Shown here one piece after another: positions 11,011 through 22,428 of a stretch of 64,000 nt of DNA (the stretch's first letter is position 1; every line of letters starts with the position of its first letter). The notes below the pieces were generated by a model that saw only the letters and a list, made by a program, of their open reading frames with translations, ran no database searches and was not told where the DNA came from. The position numbers and the translations under genes were made by a program. Source of the stretch: Sciurus carolinensis (lineage: Eukaryota; Chordata; Mammalia; Rodentia; Sciuridae); NCBI RefSeq assembly GCF_902686445.1, contig NC_062220.1:95356143-95420142 (forward strand), read 5' to 3'.

Positions 11011-11384
11011 TTCCATCCTGAGCTTCTTTTAGGTGGCCCCAAGTGCACCATTGAAACCCACAGTTTAGCTGACCCAACAGTAGCCTTCCTGCCTTTGTTG
11101 ACATCAAGAGCCCAGGGCATTTCCTTGTGGCTGCTGCTTTGAAAATTAATTTCTCCACCTACTCTCCTGTCTTCTCTTTCAACAGAAACCCAGACTGTGA
11201 CCTGCAGTCCAATGGGGCTTCCAGCAAGTGCAGAGCCAGCACCTGCTGACTGAGGACACCTGGCCTGTGGTAACAGTACCAACACCAGCAACACCACTGC
11301 CTATGACCATAGTCCAGGTGCTGGATGGCAAACTCTACCTAAATTATGGTCACTTATTGAAACAAGCACATGAGAGAGCTGTGA

Positions 11385-11391
11385 TTAAGCT

Positions 11392-11433
<42 letters not shown>

Positions 11434-11545
11434 TGTCAGAAACAGGATATTTAGGAAGGTGAGGCTCAAGGTTGCATGGATTACAAGCCATAGAACCAGG
11501 ATTGGAACTTGGATCAACTTGACTCCAAAGACCATCATTGTTCAG
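11385..11545 (-). repeat. MIR-like fragment carrying an expanded T tract
   Basis: After a long T tract comes 'tcagaaacagg', 'ggctcaaggttgcatgg' and 'aaccaggattggaactt', the reverse order of the MIR tRNA-like half. The T tract sits where MIR has its 'ccattttacag' block. Confidence 0.6.
11394..11431. repeat. Uninterrupted T tract, 38 bases
   Basis: This is a pure homopolymer of T on the plus strand, so A in the ELMO1 transcript. It is expected to vary in length between individuals. Confidence 0.97.
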
Positions 11546-11804
11546 ATGTACTTTATCTTCTCTTCCTGTATCTCAGTGAACTCTGTCTCCATTAGAGATC
11601 AGGATAAGGTATTAAGTACTGATGTTTTTTTCCTGTAAAACGTTCAAAATGTAGGTATTTAAGATTGAAGGTCATCTTGCAGGAAGGCGCTGTCCAGATA
11701 ATTCGATCCCTTTGTAGGTAAGCACTGTCAGAAAAGGCAAAATCCCTCACTCAAGAGATGATGGTGGTAGCAACGTCACGAGGACGTCTGAAGCTATCCT
11801 GCTG

Positions 11805-11945
11805 AGGCTGAAGTCCTGGTTCTACAATCCTAGCTGAGTCATCTAGGCAAGTAATTTCACCTCTCTGTGCCTCTGTCTTCACAGCTGAAAACTGGGGACA
11901 GCAAGAATGCAAACTTTATTAGGTTGCTATGAGGATGGGAGGGGT
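11805..11945 (+). repeat. MIR SINE
   Basis: The forward MIR order is clear: 'cctggttctacaatcc', 'gcaagtaatttcacctctct', 'gtgcctctgtcttcacagct', then 'ggttgctatgaggatggg'. Confidence 0.85.
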
Positions 11946-12099
11946 AACTATGAGAGTGAGTTCAATGCAAGTTTGGGCCATGAGGATCATCAGATTCAAC
12001 ATCTATCAAGTGGACTCTATCACAGCCTACGTATTTATAAAAGTGAACTTGTGTCAGATTACAGGGATTACTATGTCTTAAGAACCCTGTCCATTTGAG

Positions 12100-12510
12100 A
12101 GTTTAAAAAATACACAAAAACAAGGAAGGTGAGGTTTATTGGACTTTTAAAGGAAGACAGCACTTATTGAGAAAAAAAAAAGATTAGCAAGCAATGGTTT
12201 TATAAATGAAATTTAGAGAGAAGCTTTCAATGAGACAAAAATAGTAAGACATTTTAAAAACCAAATTGTTTTTAAGCACACTATTTTTAACACAATGAGA
12301 TTCTGTTTTATAAAAAAGAATCAACTCACTGGTCTTTTAAGTCTGGAATATAAAGATATTTTCAGAATTGAGTGTAAAATGGATGCTATTAATTTTCTGA
12401 CATCTAATTTATTTATAAGTAGGCCAGCTTTGAAAGCAACTAAAACCTACACATATAGGTTTTAAAAATAAAGACAAGAATGCTGTACATTTATGTAGCA
12501 TTTTTGTTGT
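12100..12510. other. AT-rich intronic sequence
   Basis: AT-rich with short A tracts. No named element was seen. Confidence 0.5.
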
Positions 12511-12965
12511 TGTATTAGCCCGTTTTCTATTTCTATAACAAAATGCCTGAGGCTAGATGCTTTAAAAGGAAAAGAGGCCTATTTAGTTGACAGTTTTGAA
12601 TGTCCAAGACCTTGGAACCAGCAGCTGCTGGCTCAGATGAAGGCCTTTTGGCTACATCACAACATGGCAGATGGAATAACTGTGGGAGTGTGTGCTAGAG
12701 GGAGAGATCACATGGCAAGAAAGAAAACCAGAGAAAGATTTGGGGACCATGTTTGCTCTTTTATAACAACTCATTCTCTTAATAGAACAAATTTAGTTCA
12801 AGAGACCAGCATTAAATCCTTCCAAGGGCATGCCTCTAATGAACTAACTAGCTTCTGCTGGGTTCCACCTTTGAGAAATCTCAGCATTTCTTAATACAGC
12901 TACACTGGGAACCAAGCCTCTAGCACAAGAACTCTTGGGCTGTGAACCACATCCAAATCTTAGCA
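12511..12965 (-). mobile_element. MaLR LTR (MST/THE1/ORR1-like), solo
   Basis: The plus strand starts 'tgtattagcccgttttcta', passes through 'acaaaatgcctgaggc' and 'ccaagggcatgcc', and ends 'ccacatccaaatcttagca'. This is the reverse complement of a MaLR LTR with TG...CA termini. No internal region is attached. Confidence 0.85.
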
Positions 12966-14544
12966 CCCGTCAAAGCAGATTCATTCCTCTTCTACTGGAT
13001 AATGTGAAGTGAACAGGTATTGTTATGAGGGACTCAGAAAAAGAGGGCTGCTACAGGGTAACAACTAAACATTAAAAAAGGAGTATGAAGTGTGAGTTCA
13101 GGAGTTGCCCTACAATCTCGAGAAGTTCCTGTCAGTTCTCTAGGCTCTGGGTGTCTTAGCTATAAATGAGGTAGGGTGGTTGATTTCTAAGATTTCTGCC
13201 AAGGCTAAAATCCCACCTGCCTACATACACACACACATGCATACTAGATGGTGTATTTTAAACTATCTAGTGTCCATCGAACTTACAGAATTTGGAGACT
13301 GGGCCTGCACTGAACTTTAGTAGCTTAACTGTGATTTCCTTGATTGACAGGATGGCTACACGTTTCACTTAGGGTGTTAGGCAGCAGAGTGGTATTTGAT
13401 AGGCTTAGCAAATGTTGATGAGCTAGTATTTACTCTTCATAAGAAAATTGTTACTCAGTTTTACACCTTTTCAACCTGTTCATACCACCTAATGTAGATC
13501 ATTACATAAGAAAATTACTGGACTAAGGACAGAATGACATAGGCAAATACAGACCATTTTTTTTCTTTCATGGGAATTTTCTAAGACATGTATAATTTTC
13601 CAGATGTTGAAAAGCTTCCTATGACCCTTATTATGCTAAAAGAGATGTTGAACTCGTTTTGAAATGACTAGCAGGACACAGATTTGGGAGGCTCTGGGAA
13701 AATTAGAATATTTTTACCACAGCATTATAAGCTATTTTACTAGCAATGGTCTTTGGAAATGGTGCATTTTGAAAGAGATAAGTAGGTTTAATACAAAGGG
13801 CACTTTGCTGTAAAATTATGAGTTACAGGAAAAAAGGGGAGTAAATCATACATCCCCAAAGCATTTAATACGTGAAAATTGCCAGAGTAGTCATGAAATC
13901 TTATTAGCAATCCACAGCACAGAAATTCAAATTAGAACTATTTGTGGTTCTAGGGTCAGTCTGGATTATGTATTTATGTATTCTTGGATGCAAATGCATA
14001 TTTATACCTTTGCAGAAAATTCATCTTACCCTACCTAGAAAACCTTGACTTTTCTATTTTTAGACCTGGTATTCCAGAATAGTTTGACTTTGGAGGGCAG
14101 AACTGTGGGGGAAGATGCTAAAAGTTCAGAACCTTTTGTAGGTAGAAGAGGTGAAAAGAGGAGAGTGAGGGCAAAGAACTTCAAGTTCTCTCAAGTTCAG
14201 CCAATACAGAAGCCACCAGTCCCACTGTTTCAGGATAGGGATCAGAGGCTTCATGCCTCCCAGCTCTTCCCAGCTCCTGAAGCCTGGTTTAATAGGACTC
14301 TGAATAGACTTTTCTATCTTTTACCATGCCTATAAATAGCATGAAATCTACACTGAAAAGACACACAGGAGCTAATCCAATGCTTCATTGTTCACTTTCC
14401 CTATGTGCCTTATTTATTTCTTTATTTATTTGAGGACACGGAGAGAAGGAAAAAAAAATAACCAAACAAACAAAAGAGTGTCAAGGCTATAAATCAGATA
14501 CATAGCACCAAAAGTCAGTCCTTTCTGCAAAAATGACTGAGGCC
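12966..14544. other. Intronic sequence, mostly unassigned
   Basis: A short (CA)n lies near 13226. The part around 13110-13215 ends in a block like 'gatttctaagatttctgcc' seen in several ancient mammalian repeats, but the family is not assigned. No exon was seen; the open frame at 14045-14335 has no recognisable protein. Confidence 0.5.
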
Positions 14545-14815
14545 ACATCCCAGGTAGGCAGTGTGTGTTAACAAAAGAGCAAAGGTTCTGTAGTCAGGTT
14601 GGTCTGAGAACAAATCTTAGTATCACTACTAACAGCAAGGTGACCTTGACCACCTTACAATTCTTCTGGACCTCAATTTCCTCATTTAAAAAAAAAAAAA
14701 AAGACAATACTATGTACCTCACTGAGTTACTGTTAGGGTTAAATATAAATGTAAAGTGACTCACATATTATCTGAGAAAAAAATAAGTACTTGATAAATA
14801 TTGGTTGCTACCAGT
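14545..14815 (+). repeat. MIR SINE, near full length
   Basis: All MIR blocks appear in order: 'ggttctgtagtcagg', 'aaggtgaccttgacc', 'cctcaatttcctcatttaaa', 'tacctcactgagttactgtt', then 'taagtacttgataaatattgg'. Confidence 0.9.
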
Positions 14816-15653
14816 TTTAACAGAAAACGAATTATTATCACAATTAACCCAAATGGCAGATTTGGAGGACTTAACACTGCCACGTATAGACTTACAATAA
14901 ACTTCAGCAATAAGGACAGTGTGGTACATGGCTGAAAAAAACAGAACAATGGAATAGAGTCCAAAGAAAGAGACTTGCATATATAGTCACTAGATTTATG
15001 ACATAAGTGGCACCATGATCAAAAGGATTTCCAAAAGGTTGGGTTGTGCTAATTGTACATGCATCTGGAAGAAATGATTTATGACTCTCTACCTCACACC
15101 ATCTGCAAATCAATTCTAAATGGATTATAGATCTCAGGGTAAAAGGAAAAACAGTGGGGCTCCTATCTAATACAGGAGACCTTAAGGTTGGCAAAAGGTT
15201 CTTAAACAAAATAGAAAAACCATCAACCATAAGGAAAAGGTGTGACTGGATTATACTAAACCACAAAAATTTCTGTTTATCAAAAGATACGTTAAAATGG
15301 CAACCTCAGAATAGGAAAAAAAAACTTGCAATGTTATCTGACAGAGAACTGGTATATATAAATATATCTCATTAATTTGTAAAAATATGCATACTTCTGT
15401 AAATAAGAAAAAAGACAATCCAATAGGAACATGGGCAAAATGTAATATGAACTTTATAAAATAGAATATCTAAGTGATAAACATGTGAAAAGGTGCTAAG
15501 ATTTTTTTAAGTCATAAGGGAATGCAACTTTAAACACTGAAACACTTTCAAACATCCAATAGAATGGCTAAAGTGAAAAAGTTGAAAATATTAATTGTTG
15601 ATAATACTACAGAACAAATGGAATCATCATATACTGATCATGGGCACGCAAAA

Positions 15654-15668
15654 TAGCTCAACCACTTT
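15654..15668. repeat. Target-site duplication, left copy
   Basis: TAGCTCAACCACTTT matches 15866-15880 exactly and brackets the B1-dID SINE. Confidence 0.95.
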
Positions 15669-15865
15669 TACAAAATAAATTATTTATTTTGGTACCAGCA
15701 GTTGAACCCAGGGACATTTAACCACTGAGCCACATCCCCAGCCCTTTTAGCATTTTATTTTGAGACATGGTCTTGCTAAGTTGCTGAGGCTGGCCTCCAA
15801 CTTGTGATCCTCCTGCCTCAGCCTCCTGAGGTGCTGGGATTACAAGCATGTGCCACAGCACCTGG
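15669..15865 (-). mobile_element. B1-dID composite SINE inserted in L1M
   Basis: Read on the minus strand it starts with a B1-like (7SL-derived) unit ('ccaggtgctgtggcacatg', 'gaggcaggaggatcacaagt') followed by an ID-like (tRNA-Ala-derived) unit ('gggctggggatgtggctcag'). It is flanked by a perfect 15-base target-site duplication, TAGCTCAACCACTTT, at 15654-15668 and 15866-15880. The element is therefore intact at both ends. Confidence 0.95.
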
Positions 15866-15880
15866 TAGCTCAACCACTTT
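15866..15880. repeat. Target-site duplication, right copy
   Basis: This is the right-hand copy of the same 15 bases. Confidence 0.95.
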
Positions 15881-16874
15881 GAAAAATAGGTTAGCAGTAT
15901 TTACTAAAATAAAATATTCTTACTCTATGAAATAGTAACTCTAGCCAAAGATATAAACCCAAGAGAAATGCATGTGCTCTAAAAGAAATGTTCATGAATG
16001 TTCACAGCAGCAATATTTATTACGGCCTCAAAGTTGAAACCATCAAAATGTCCACCCAGCAGTAGATTAGATAAATAAATTATGGTTCATATAGCAGCAT
16101 ACTTCACTGCAAAGAAATTATTTTTCAAAATGCTATACACAATATAAATATATTGAGAGGACTTTCACAATAACATGAATGGACTGAAACAAATACACTA
16201 TTGATGGAAAGGACTCCTAGTAAAAGAAAAAAGAATATATGATTAGATCCTCTTCATTTAAAGCTCAAAACAGCCATGAGTCATCTATGATAGTGGAAAT
16301 AGGGTAAGTTTCCTTTGGAAGGGAATTGAGAGTTTGGGGGATGGCCCAAGAGAACTTCTGGGGGTTGCATAATACTCTCTTGAAAGTAGCCCTCTTTCTT
16401 GATAGGTAGGAGGATGATAGATGGATAGGTATAACCACTGAAAGATGGTTGATGGTTTGAAGGGACAATGACATTGTAGGCAGGGTTAACCATTTCATAT
16501 GATATATATGAGTTCAGTGGGCTTTTCAGAATTTGTGCTGCATTTGCCTGGCACATTACCTCTGGGAAGAGAGACTGGTGTTTCATGTAGCTAGGTTTCC
16601 TAGCTGGATTAAAAAATCATACAACCTATTTATGCAGGCAAACTCATTTACACTTAACTGGTATCAGCTTCTGAGGCTGGAATAGAGGCTACCTCTCCAT
16701 ACCTCAACTTCAGTTTGATTTCATCTGTTGGGTGGATAAGAGTTTATGTGTGCACGTTCTTTTGTAGATGGGGATCCCAACCTTACTGGAAAGTATGCAG
16801 AGACTAATGTAAAACTATACCAGATATGACTGATGATGTATGAATTAAAAAAATGTGATGTTTCTGTTAAATAA

Positions 16875-16988
16875 TCACCCCCTTTCTATCCTTCCTCCCT
16901 TTATCCATTAATTTATAGACCCATTCTTCCTTCTTTCCTTCCTCCCACGTACATGTTCATCCATCTATCTGTTCATCCATCCATCCAA
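16875..16988. repeat. Pyrimidine-rich and (CCAT)n low-complexity tract
   Basis: CCTT and TTCC runs are followed by repeated CATC and CCAT units. Confidence 0.8.
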
Positions 16989-16989
16989 C

Positions 16990-17080
16990 TAGCAAAGTGT
17001 TGAAGAGTGTGTGGCTCTAGAGCCAGCTTTTCTGGATTTGAATCCTGGTTCTGCCACTTATTATCTGTGTGATCTTGAGC
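16990..17080 (+). repeat. MIR SINE, tRNA-like half
   Basis: The blocks 'tctagagccagcttttctgg', 'gaatcctggttctgccactt' and 'tgtgtgatcttgagc' are the MIR head. The rest is missing; a different unassigned ancient sequence follows at 17085-17240. Confidence 0.88.
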
Positions 17081-17449
17081 TCATGAGCAAGGAGAAATGG
17101 GTAAAAGATGAGGCTAAAGAAGCAGGCAGGACTCATACAATGCTTTGTAGACTACATTATGGAGTGTGAACTTCATTCCATCCCCAATGGAACACCACTG
17201 AAGAGGATTAAACGGGACTGTGATAAGGTGACAACTTCCCATCTTTTTTTCTTGTTTTTACTTTTTGGCTCTTTTTAACGGAAGGAACATTCTGGTGATT
17301 TGAAGAATCTTGTTAATCTTGAATTTAATTAACTGATACTTTAGTGTATCAAGGATGAGTAGTGAACCAGGTAAAAATGTTAGCACAAAGTAGTTAGAAG
17401 TATTCATTCTGTACTTAGGAAGATTGGTGGTAAATATTCCCTCTGAAAT

Positions 17450-17640
17450 TTAACTGTGTGTTCTCAACCAGGTCCTTTGAGGTCTCTGGACCTCTCCTGT
17501 TATGAGGAGAATAACAATAACTTATATCTAGTAGAAGTGAGTGAATATTATATATATATATATAGTAAGAGGATTCCCATAAAAACACTTAGCATAGTGC
17601 CCAGCATGTACTAAGCCCTCAATAAATGTTAGTCATAAAA
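17450..17640 (+). repeat. MIR SINE, 3' half
   Basis: The blocks 'tgaggtctctggacctctcc', 'acaataacttatatc', 'cacttagcatagtgcccagc' and 'taagccctcaataaatgtta' are the MIR 3' part. A short (TA)n lies inside at about 17550-17566. Confidence 0.85.
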
Positions 17641-18203
17641 ATGTTGTAAAGAATATAAATATGATATATAAATTTTTCCCAAACATCTTTGGTTTAAGGT
17701 TTAACTTGGGATGAAATCTTATGTACTTAACTTTCCATTCCCTGAAAAGTTATAGAGCAGTACTCCCAAGGTCATCTCATGAGATGCTTAACCAAAAGAC
17801 AAAATATGCAGAAATTCCAGTAAATGAAGATTTCTGATAAGAGGAGCAAAGTGACCCCTGGGAGTTTGCTTATAATTTAAAAATGATCTTGCTGATATGA
17901 ATCTACTCTTTTTCTTTGTCCTCTAATTGAAACCATCAAGACATGCATACAGAACCTGTATCCTTTACGCCACATCTATTTCTAAAGTAATTGTTTCTGG
18001 AGCCACCTACAGGTCTAAGAAATGGATTTTTCTTGGTCAAAAGGAAAAAAAGGTGGGAGGGGAAGGGCAGGAAAAAATTTCCTAGAAAGGAGTATCAAGT
18101 TTGTGGTGTGAGTTAGCAAAGGAAAAGTAAGTGTGGGGCACACTTACCTTGCCTTATATACCTGACCTACCTTTTGGGGGTGGTATTGCTGAGCATAGGG
18201 AGA
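17641..18203. other. Intronic sequence, nothing recognised
   Basis: No named repeat or exon was seen. Confidence 0.5.
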
Positions 18204-18615
18204 GGTGATGGTGAATTCTGTGTGTCAACTTGACTGGGCTAAGAGGTCAAGGCTGGTCTGGAGGGTAGCTCTGGATGAGAGTAACCCTCCCCAGTGTAGT
18301 AGCACTGTAGCATCATCCAATCCATCGAGGTCCTCAACAGGACGAAAGTTGGAGGAAGGAGGAATGTGGTCCTTTTTGCTTCCTCACTGATTGAGCTGGG
18401 ACAAGTCATTGCATCTTCTAGGATGAAATAGGATTTACACTATTGCCACCTCTGGTTCTCAAGCCTCTAGGCAAGGAATGAATGATACCACCAGCTTCCC
18501 TGTGTCTCCAGCTTGCAGAGGGCAGACATTGGGAATTCTCTGTTGCCATAATTGTGTGAGACAATTCCTCATAATAAAGCTCATATATATTCATGAATAT
18601 ACATATATTTATGAG

Positions 18616-18647
<32 letters not shown>

Positions 18648-18782
18648 CTGTCATAATATATATATAATATATATTATATATATATTATGCCATATTTATA
18701 TATATATATATCTATATATCTATATATATATATATATATATATCTCCTGTTGGCTCCATTTCTCTGGAGAATTCTAATATGA
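18204..18782 (-). mobile_element. MLT2-like ERVL solo LTR
   Basis: The plus strand reads 'tgtgtcaacttgactgggc', 'catcatccaatccatcgagg', 'ttgccataattgtgtgagac', an AT-rich microsatellite, and 'ctccatttctctggagaatt'. This is the reverse complement of the ERVL-associated MLT2 LTR as I know it. The internal dinucleotide tract of that family has grown into a long (TA)n here. Confidence 0.75.
18580..18745. repeat. Long (TA)n-rich tract with palindromic parts
   Basis: Almost pure A/T alternation over about 165 bases includes several self-complementary TATATA runs. It lies within the MLT2-like LTR at the position where that family carries a dinucleotide repeat. Confidence 0.95.
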
Positions 18783-19319
18783 GAAGGGATAGTAGAAAAA
18801 CTAAAAAAATGAAAATCCTGGTTATATGGTAAATACTCCAAGGCAGGTCAAAGGACTGCATATTTAAGAAGTGATTTCTGTGTTCTTGCTCAAATTTTCT
18901 TTATGAGGAAAATTATTCTAAGAAGTGGCACATTAAGAGACTGTCATATAGTAAATTTAGCATGGACATAAATAACTGCCTGTCCACCTATGTGAGATGG
19001 GCACTTGAGGGTTATGCTGGGATAAAGGCAGATTAATGAGCTTAGTGATGTGCCTCATTGAAGACCCAGTAAGAACTGTGATGTGCAGGATCATCACGTG
19101 AGCTTAGATTACACATTGAACTAGGGCTCACAGCATTAGCCAGCTCTGGGGAAACAACAAAAACAAGCTAAAATTAGGGAATCCTCAGTAGGATAGATGT
19201 GACTTTAAGGAAAGAGGACTTGCCAAGGCTTGCTCATAGCACATGTTCTTTCTTGTTATCAGGGCTGTATAAATGCCCCCTTAATAAATCATGACCACAC
19301 AGTGAGCACCTGTGGGTGT
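18783..19319. other. Intronic sequence, nothing recognised
   Basis: No named repeat or exon was seen. Confidence 0.5.
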
Positions 19320-19560
19320 CAGGATAAAACGCAAATGCTTCAGCAATGTGGTCAACAAATTTGACCCTGTCCATCACGTCTAACTTTTCTCTGACCCCTG
19401 TCCATCACGTCTAACTTTTCTCTGACCTATGAGCCAGTCCTAAAGTCAATCAACATTTCTACTTTTTTATCAAATCAACAACCCACCAACTATCTTCACA
19501 TGCTTAGCTCATGGATTTCACTCTGCATGAACCCACTGAGCTTTCTTCCAAAGTCCAGCC
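19320..19560 (+). repeat. Possible L2 LINE fragment
   Basis: The start 'aggataaaacgcaaatgctt' followed by a 'gtggtcaacaaatttgaccc' block and a C/T-rich stretch resembles the end of the L2 reading frame. Divergence is high, so the call is tentative. Confidence 0.45.
19363..19423. repeat. Two-copy tandem duplication of about 31 bases
   Basis: The unit beginning GACCC and ending TTTTCTCT occurs at 19363-19392 (30 bases) and again at 19393-19423 (31 bases). The only difference is one extra C in the second copy, which implies a recent local duplication. Confidence 0.97.
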
Positions 19561-20600
19561 ATTTGCTAAAGGTACTTCTGACTTCCTCTTCCTTTGTGAT
19601 TACACAGACATTTTATCGTCACCTGTTGGGATCCCCACTCGCGATTATGAGCCCACAAGAAATATCAACCCTGACTCAGTCATTTCTGCACCCTTAATGG
19701 TTCTCCCTTGACCAGCCTTTCATGAACACATGACTGCACCCACTTCCTCCTTGGACCTCCAGCTCCACATTTTCCTGCTGTGTGGTTTCATCATGTCTCA
19801 CTTCAAGCTGAAGAGTGTCCTCCAGCTTACACACGCCTGTCAGAGCAGTGCTGCAGTGGAGCCAGCACTCACCCAGGCGCTCGCTCAAGAAGGTTCTACA
19901 CATGCCTTCACCTGTTGGTCTTAAAATGACACACCCAGTCTTTCTTCCTGTCTCCCCCAACTTTCTGAAAGCAAGTATAGGTGTTCTCTTAAAAGAGAAC
20001 AATGAAGACCATGACAAAGAAAGCAAGAATTTTACACAAATTCAACAGAAAAGAAAAACAAATCTGATTACAGAGAAGTAACCTTCCTCTGTAGATCAAT
20101 AGCAAGCGGTTCCCTTAGCATTCATGTACCCTGCACCAGCTCTGAGCAGGAGCACAGGCTCACTGTCATCCGTAGCCCTTCTCAGACTCTGTCGGGATGA
20201 ACATAGAGCCCCAAGGTTTGCTTAACAGTGTTAACAACGTGTTAACCCTGGGTGGTGGAATTAAGGGAGATGTGCAAGATATTAAGGGAATAATCCATTG
20301 ACAATCATGCTTTTGCCAATGTGGGATTTGAGAGGATAGAGATTTATATCAGTAAACAAACCAAAAAAAAGTTAAATCTCTACAATTTTTGCTTTTATAC
20401 TGTTCTGTTCAGTCCCTTAAGGAAGAAAGTATAAAGACCACGCTCTCTGCTGCTCAGGATCACATGGGAGCATTGTGAAGGGAACACAGAGAGGTCCCCC
20501 ATGTGGACAGGACACCAGGCCCCACGAAGCATATTCTCAAGCATCATGAAAATAATTTACAAAAAGGTCAAGCTTCACACAGTCACTTGACTGAGAATTA
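19561..20600. other. Intronic sequence, nothing recognised
   Basis: Overlapping short frames on both strands at 19500-20081 show no known domain. TTAAC recurs at 20222, 20231 and 20242 ('gttaacaacgtgttaac'), a weak HNF1-like arrangement only. Confidence 0.45.
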
Positions 20601-20602
20601 CA

Positions 20603-20627
20603 AAAAAAAAAAAAAAAAAAAAAAAAA
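20603..20627. repeat. A tract, about 25 bases
   Basis: This is a pure A homopolymer. No SINE or L1 body was recognised immediately upstream, so its origin is unclear. Confidence 0.9.
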
Positions 20628-20764
20628 GTGGTGGGTAAGGGATAAAGCATTAAAGATCAAACCAGTAACAGCTGGCTAAAAAATCTGAAAAGGACACAAT
20701 CTGAATAACATGACACTTGGGGAATCTGCTTCAGCAAAGTAGCAACACAGCCTAGAAAGGTGAG

Positions 20765-21000
20765 CTATTTATTTTAGAGCAATGACATGTATCAGCAGTT
20801 ATTTTCTTATAAGTATTTTCTTTAATCTGCATAACAATTCCATGAATTTGGTGCTGCTATTATTAGCTTCATTGTAGAGATGAGGAACGGAGGCACAGAG
20901 ACTGAAGGAGCTCACCCAGACTCACAGAGCTGACAGCAGGAAGAGCTGGAGTTTCACAGCAGTTTGGGGTCAGAGTTCATGGTATCCTGCCACTCACCAG
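20765..21000 (-). repeat. MIR SINE, near full length
   Basis: The reverse MIR order is present: 'tttaatctgcataacaattc', 'tattattagcttcattgtag', 'agatgaggaacggaggcaca', 'agagctggagtttcacagc'. Confidence 0.9.
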
Positions 21001-21439
21001 AAAGGGACTCTTTTAATGGAAGAAAGTGAATACTTTCTAGAATGCTTTTTTCTTGTGATTGTTTTTTTTTTTTTTAAATCTACATCTTTCTTTTCTAACC
21101 CACCCTTTTCAAGAAGACTTGATCTTGCCAACTAAGGTAAGTTTTGAATATGCAGTGCTTATAGTTGATAAGACAGCACTGCATTTTCCAATTAATCTAT
21201 GGCAAATATGTATTCCCATAGAAATTTTACTTTTTTTTTTTGAGGCTTGAAAAATAATCAACAATTCGTAGACTCTTAGTTTCAGGGACCTTTTATTTCT
21301 TCATTAGCTTAATAGATCCTTATCTTAATAAAGAAAACATGAAATGTACTCCTTTAATGCAAGGGTAATACCCTGAAAAATTAAGAAAATCAAGCTAATC
21401 AGACCAGTTTATTTTTTGTTGTGTAATTATGTAGAATTC

Positions 21440-21625
21440 TGCATATACATACCTCTGTTCTTGGTGCTTTACAACTGCTGAATTATTTAATTCTCATATG
21501 ACCCCCATGAGATGGGTTTGGTTCTTACACAGCTAAGAAATCTGAGGCACAGAGAAGCTAAGTGACTTGCCTGGTTTATACTATGGCCAGAGAGGCAGAG
21601 CTGCCAGGGGGTACGTGCAGGAGGC
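21440..21625 (-). repeat. MIR SINE
   Basis: The blocks 'aattctcatatgaccccca', 'gaaatctgaggcacagagaa', 'gctaagtgacttgcctgg' and 'gagaggcagagctgcc' are MIR in reverse. Confidence 0.9.
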
Positions 21626-21969
21626 ACTACTTATAACCAAATTTGTGGGTAATATGTGCACTTGGAGGGATCCTGGGCACAGAGGCTAAGTACCCAGATG
21701 TAGCAACAGCTTTTAACCGTTATTCAGTAGGAGATAAGAATTGCCCAGTTTCCACAATAGGGACCCAGCCTCCTCGATGCTGGCTGATACCACACATACC
21801 CATAATTACTCCCAGATTTCTCAGATTTTACAATCTCTCGTCAATAGTAGTCAAAGTGATGTGCTAATTACCCTGAGCTCATCATTATATTTTGTGTACA
21901 TATAAAATGTCACCCAGCCTCCCATAAATATTTACAATTACTGTGTGTCCAAAAACAAAAACAGAAAGG

Positions 21970-21989
21970 AAAAAAAAAAAAAAAAAAAA
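21970..21989. repeat. A tract, 20 bases
   Basis: Pure A run in AT-rich sequence. Confidence 0.9.
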
Positions 21990-22428
21990 CAGTAGCCAAG
22001 TTATATGACTTCCATTCATTAAAAACAATTCCATGGACTCCAATTTTTTTTCTTTAAAAATATTATGTAAGGCCTGGATCTCTTTAATTCTCAGAAAAAG
22101 CCTCAAAACAAAGTAAAACAAAAAACAAAATAGGTGTTAGATATTTGGTGATACTTTGGGGTGAAAAAAAATTGAGTAGACCGTGGCCTATTCACTAGTG
22201 TAGTCCCAGAATGCATGAAATTGTCTCTATCATGCAGACATCTTAGTAGTATCTGGTTCTGAAGATGATAAAAAATATTTGCACTACAAAAAAGCACTAA
22301 TAAAGTTAGGCTTAAGCTCTTCTTATTGCTTTAATGAGATTATTTTTTTCATCCCACATGCACTGTAAGCTAATTGGTGTTGCAACAAATGAAACATAGG
22401 TTTCTTGTTCTCAGGCCATGGGGAAGGA

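Larger units (their letters stand above)
14820..16470 (+). mobile_element. Old L1 (L1M-type), ORF2 3' part and 3' UTR
   Basis: The segment reads as decayed L1 ORF2: 'aggacagtgtggtac', 'tcaaaagatacgttaaaat', 'cacagcagcaatatttatta', 'aaaccatcaaaatgtccacc'. Then comes an L1M-type 3' UTR with 'tgatagtggaaatagg' and 'gagaacttctgggggttgc'. Stops and frameshifts are frequent and no useful reading frame remains. A B1-dID SINE has landed inside it at 15669. It lies antisense to ELMO1. Confidence 0.88.

Noticed and set aside
10869..11297. 142-codon minus-strand frame
   Set aside because: It runs through a MIR fragment and resembles no protein family; chance frames of this size are expected here.
11228..11638. 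136-codon plus-strand frame with a polyphenylalanine run
   Set aside because: The frame crosses the 38-base T tract, which creates the Phe run; it is an artefact of a homopolymer.
20222..20247. HNF1-type regulatory site from repeated TTAAC
   Set aside because: The spacing does not fit the HNF1 palindrome and the motif is short; too weak to list as a site.
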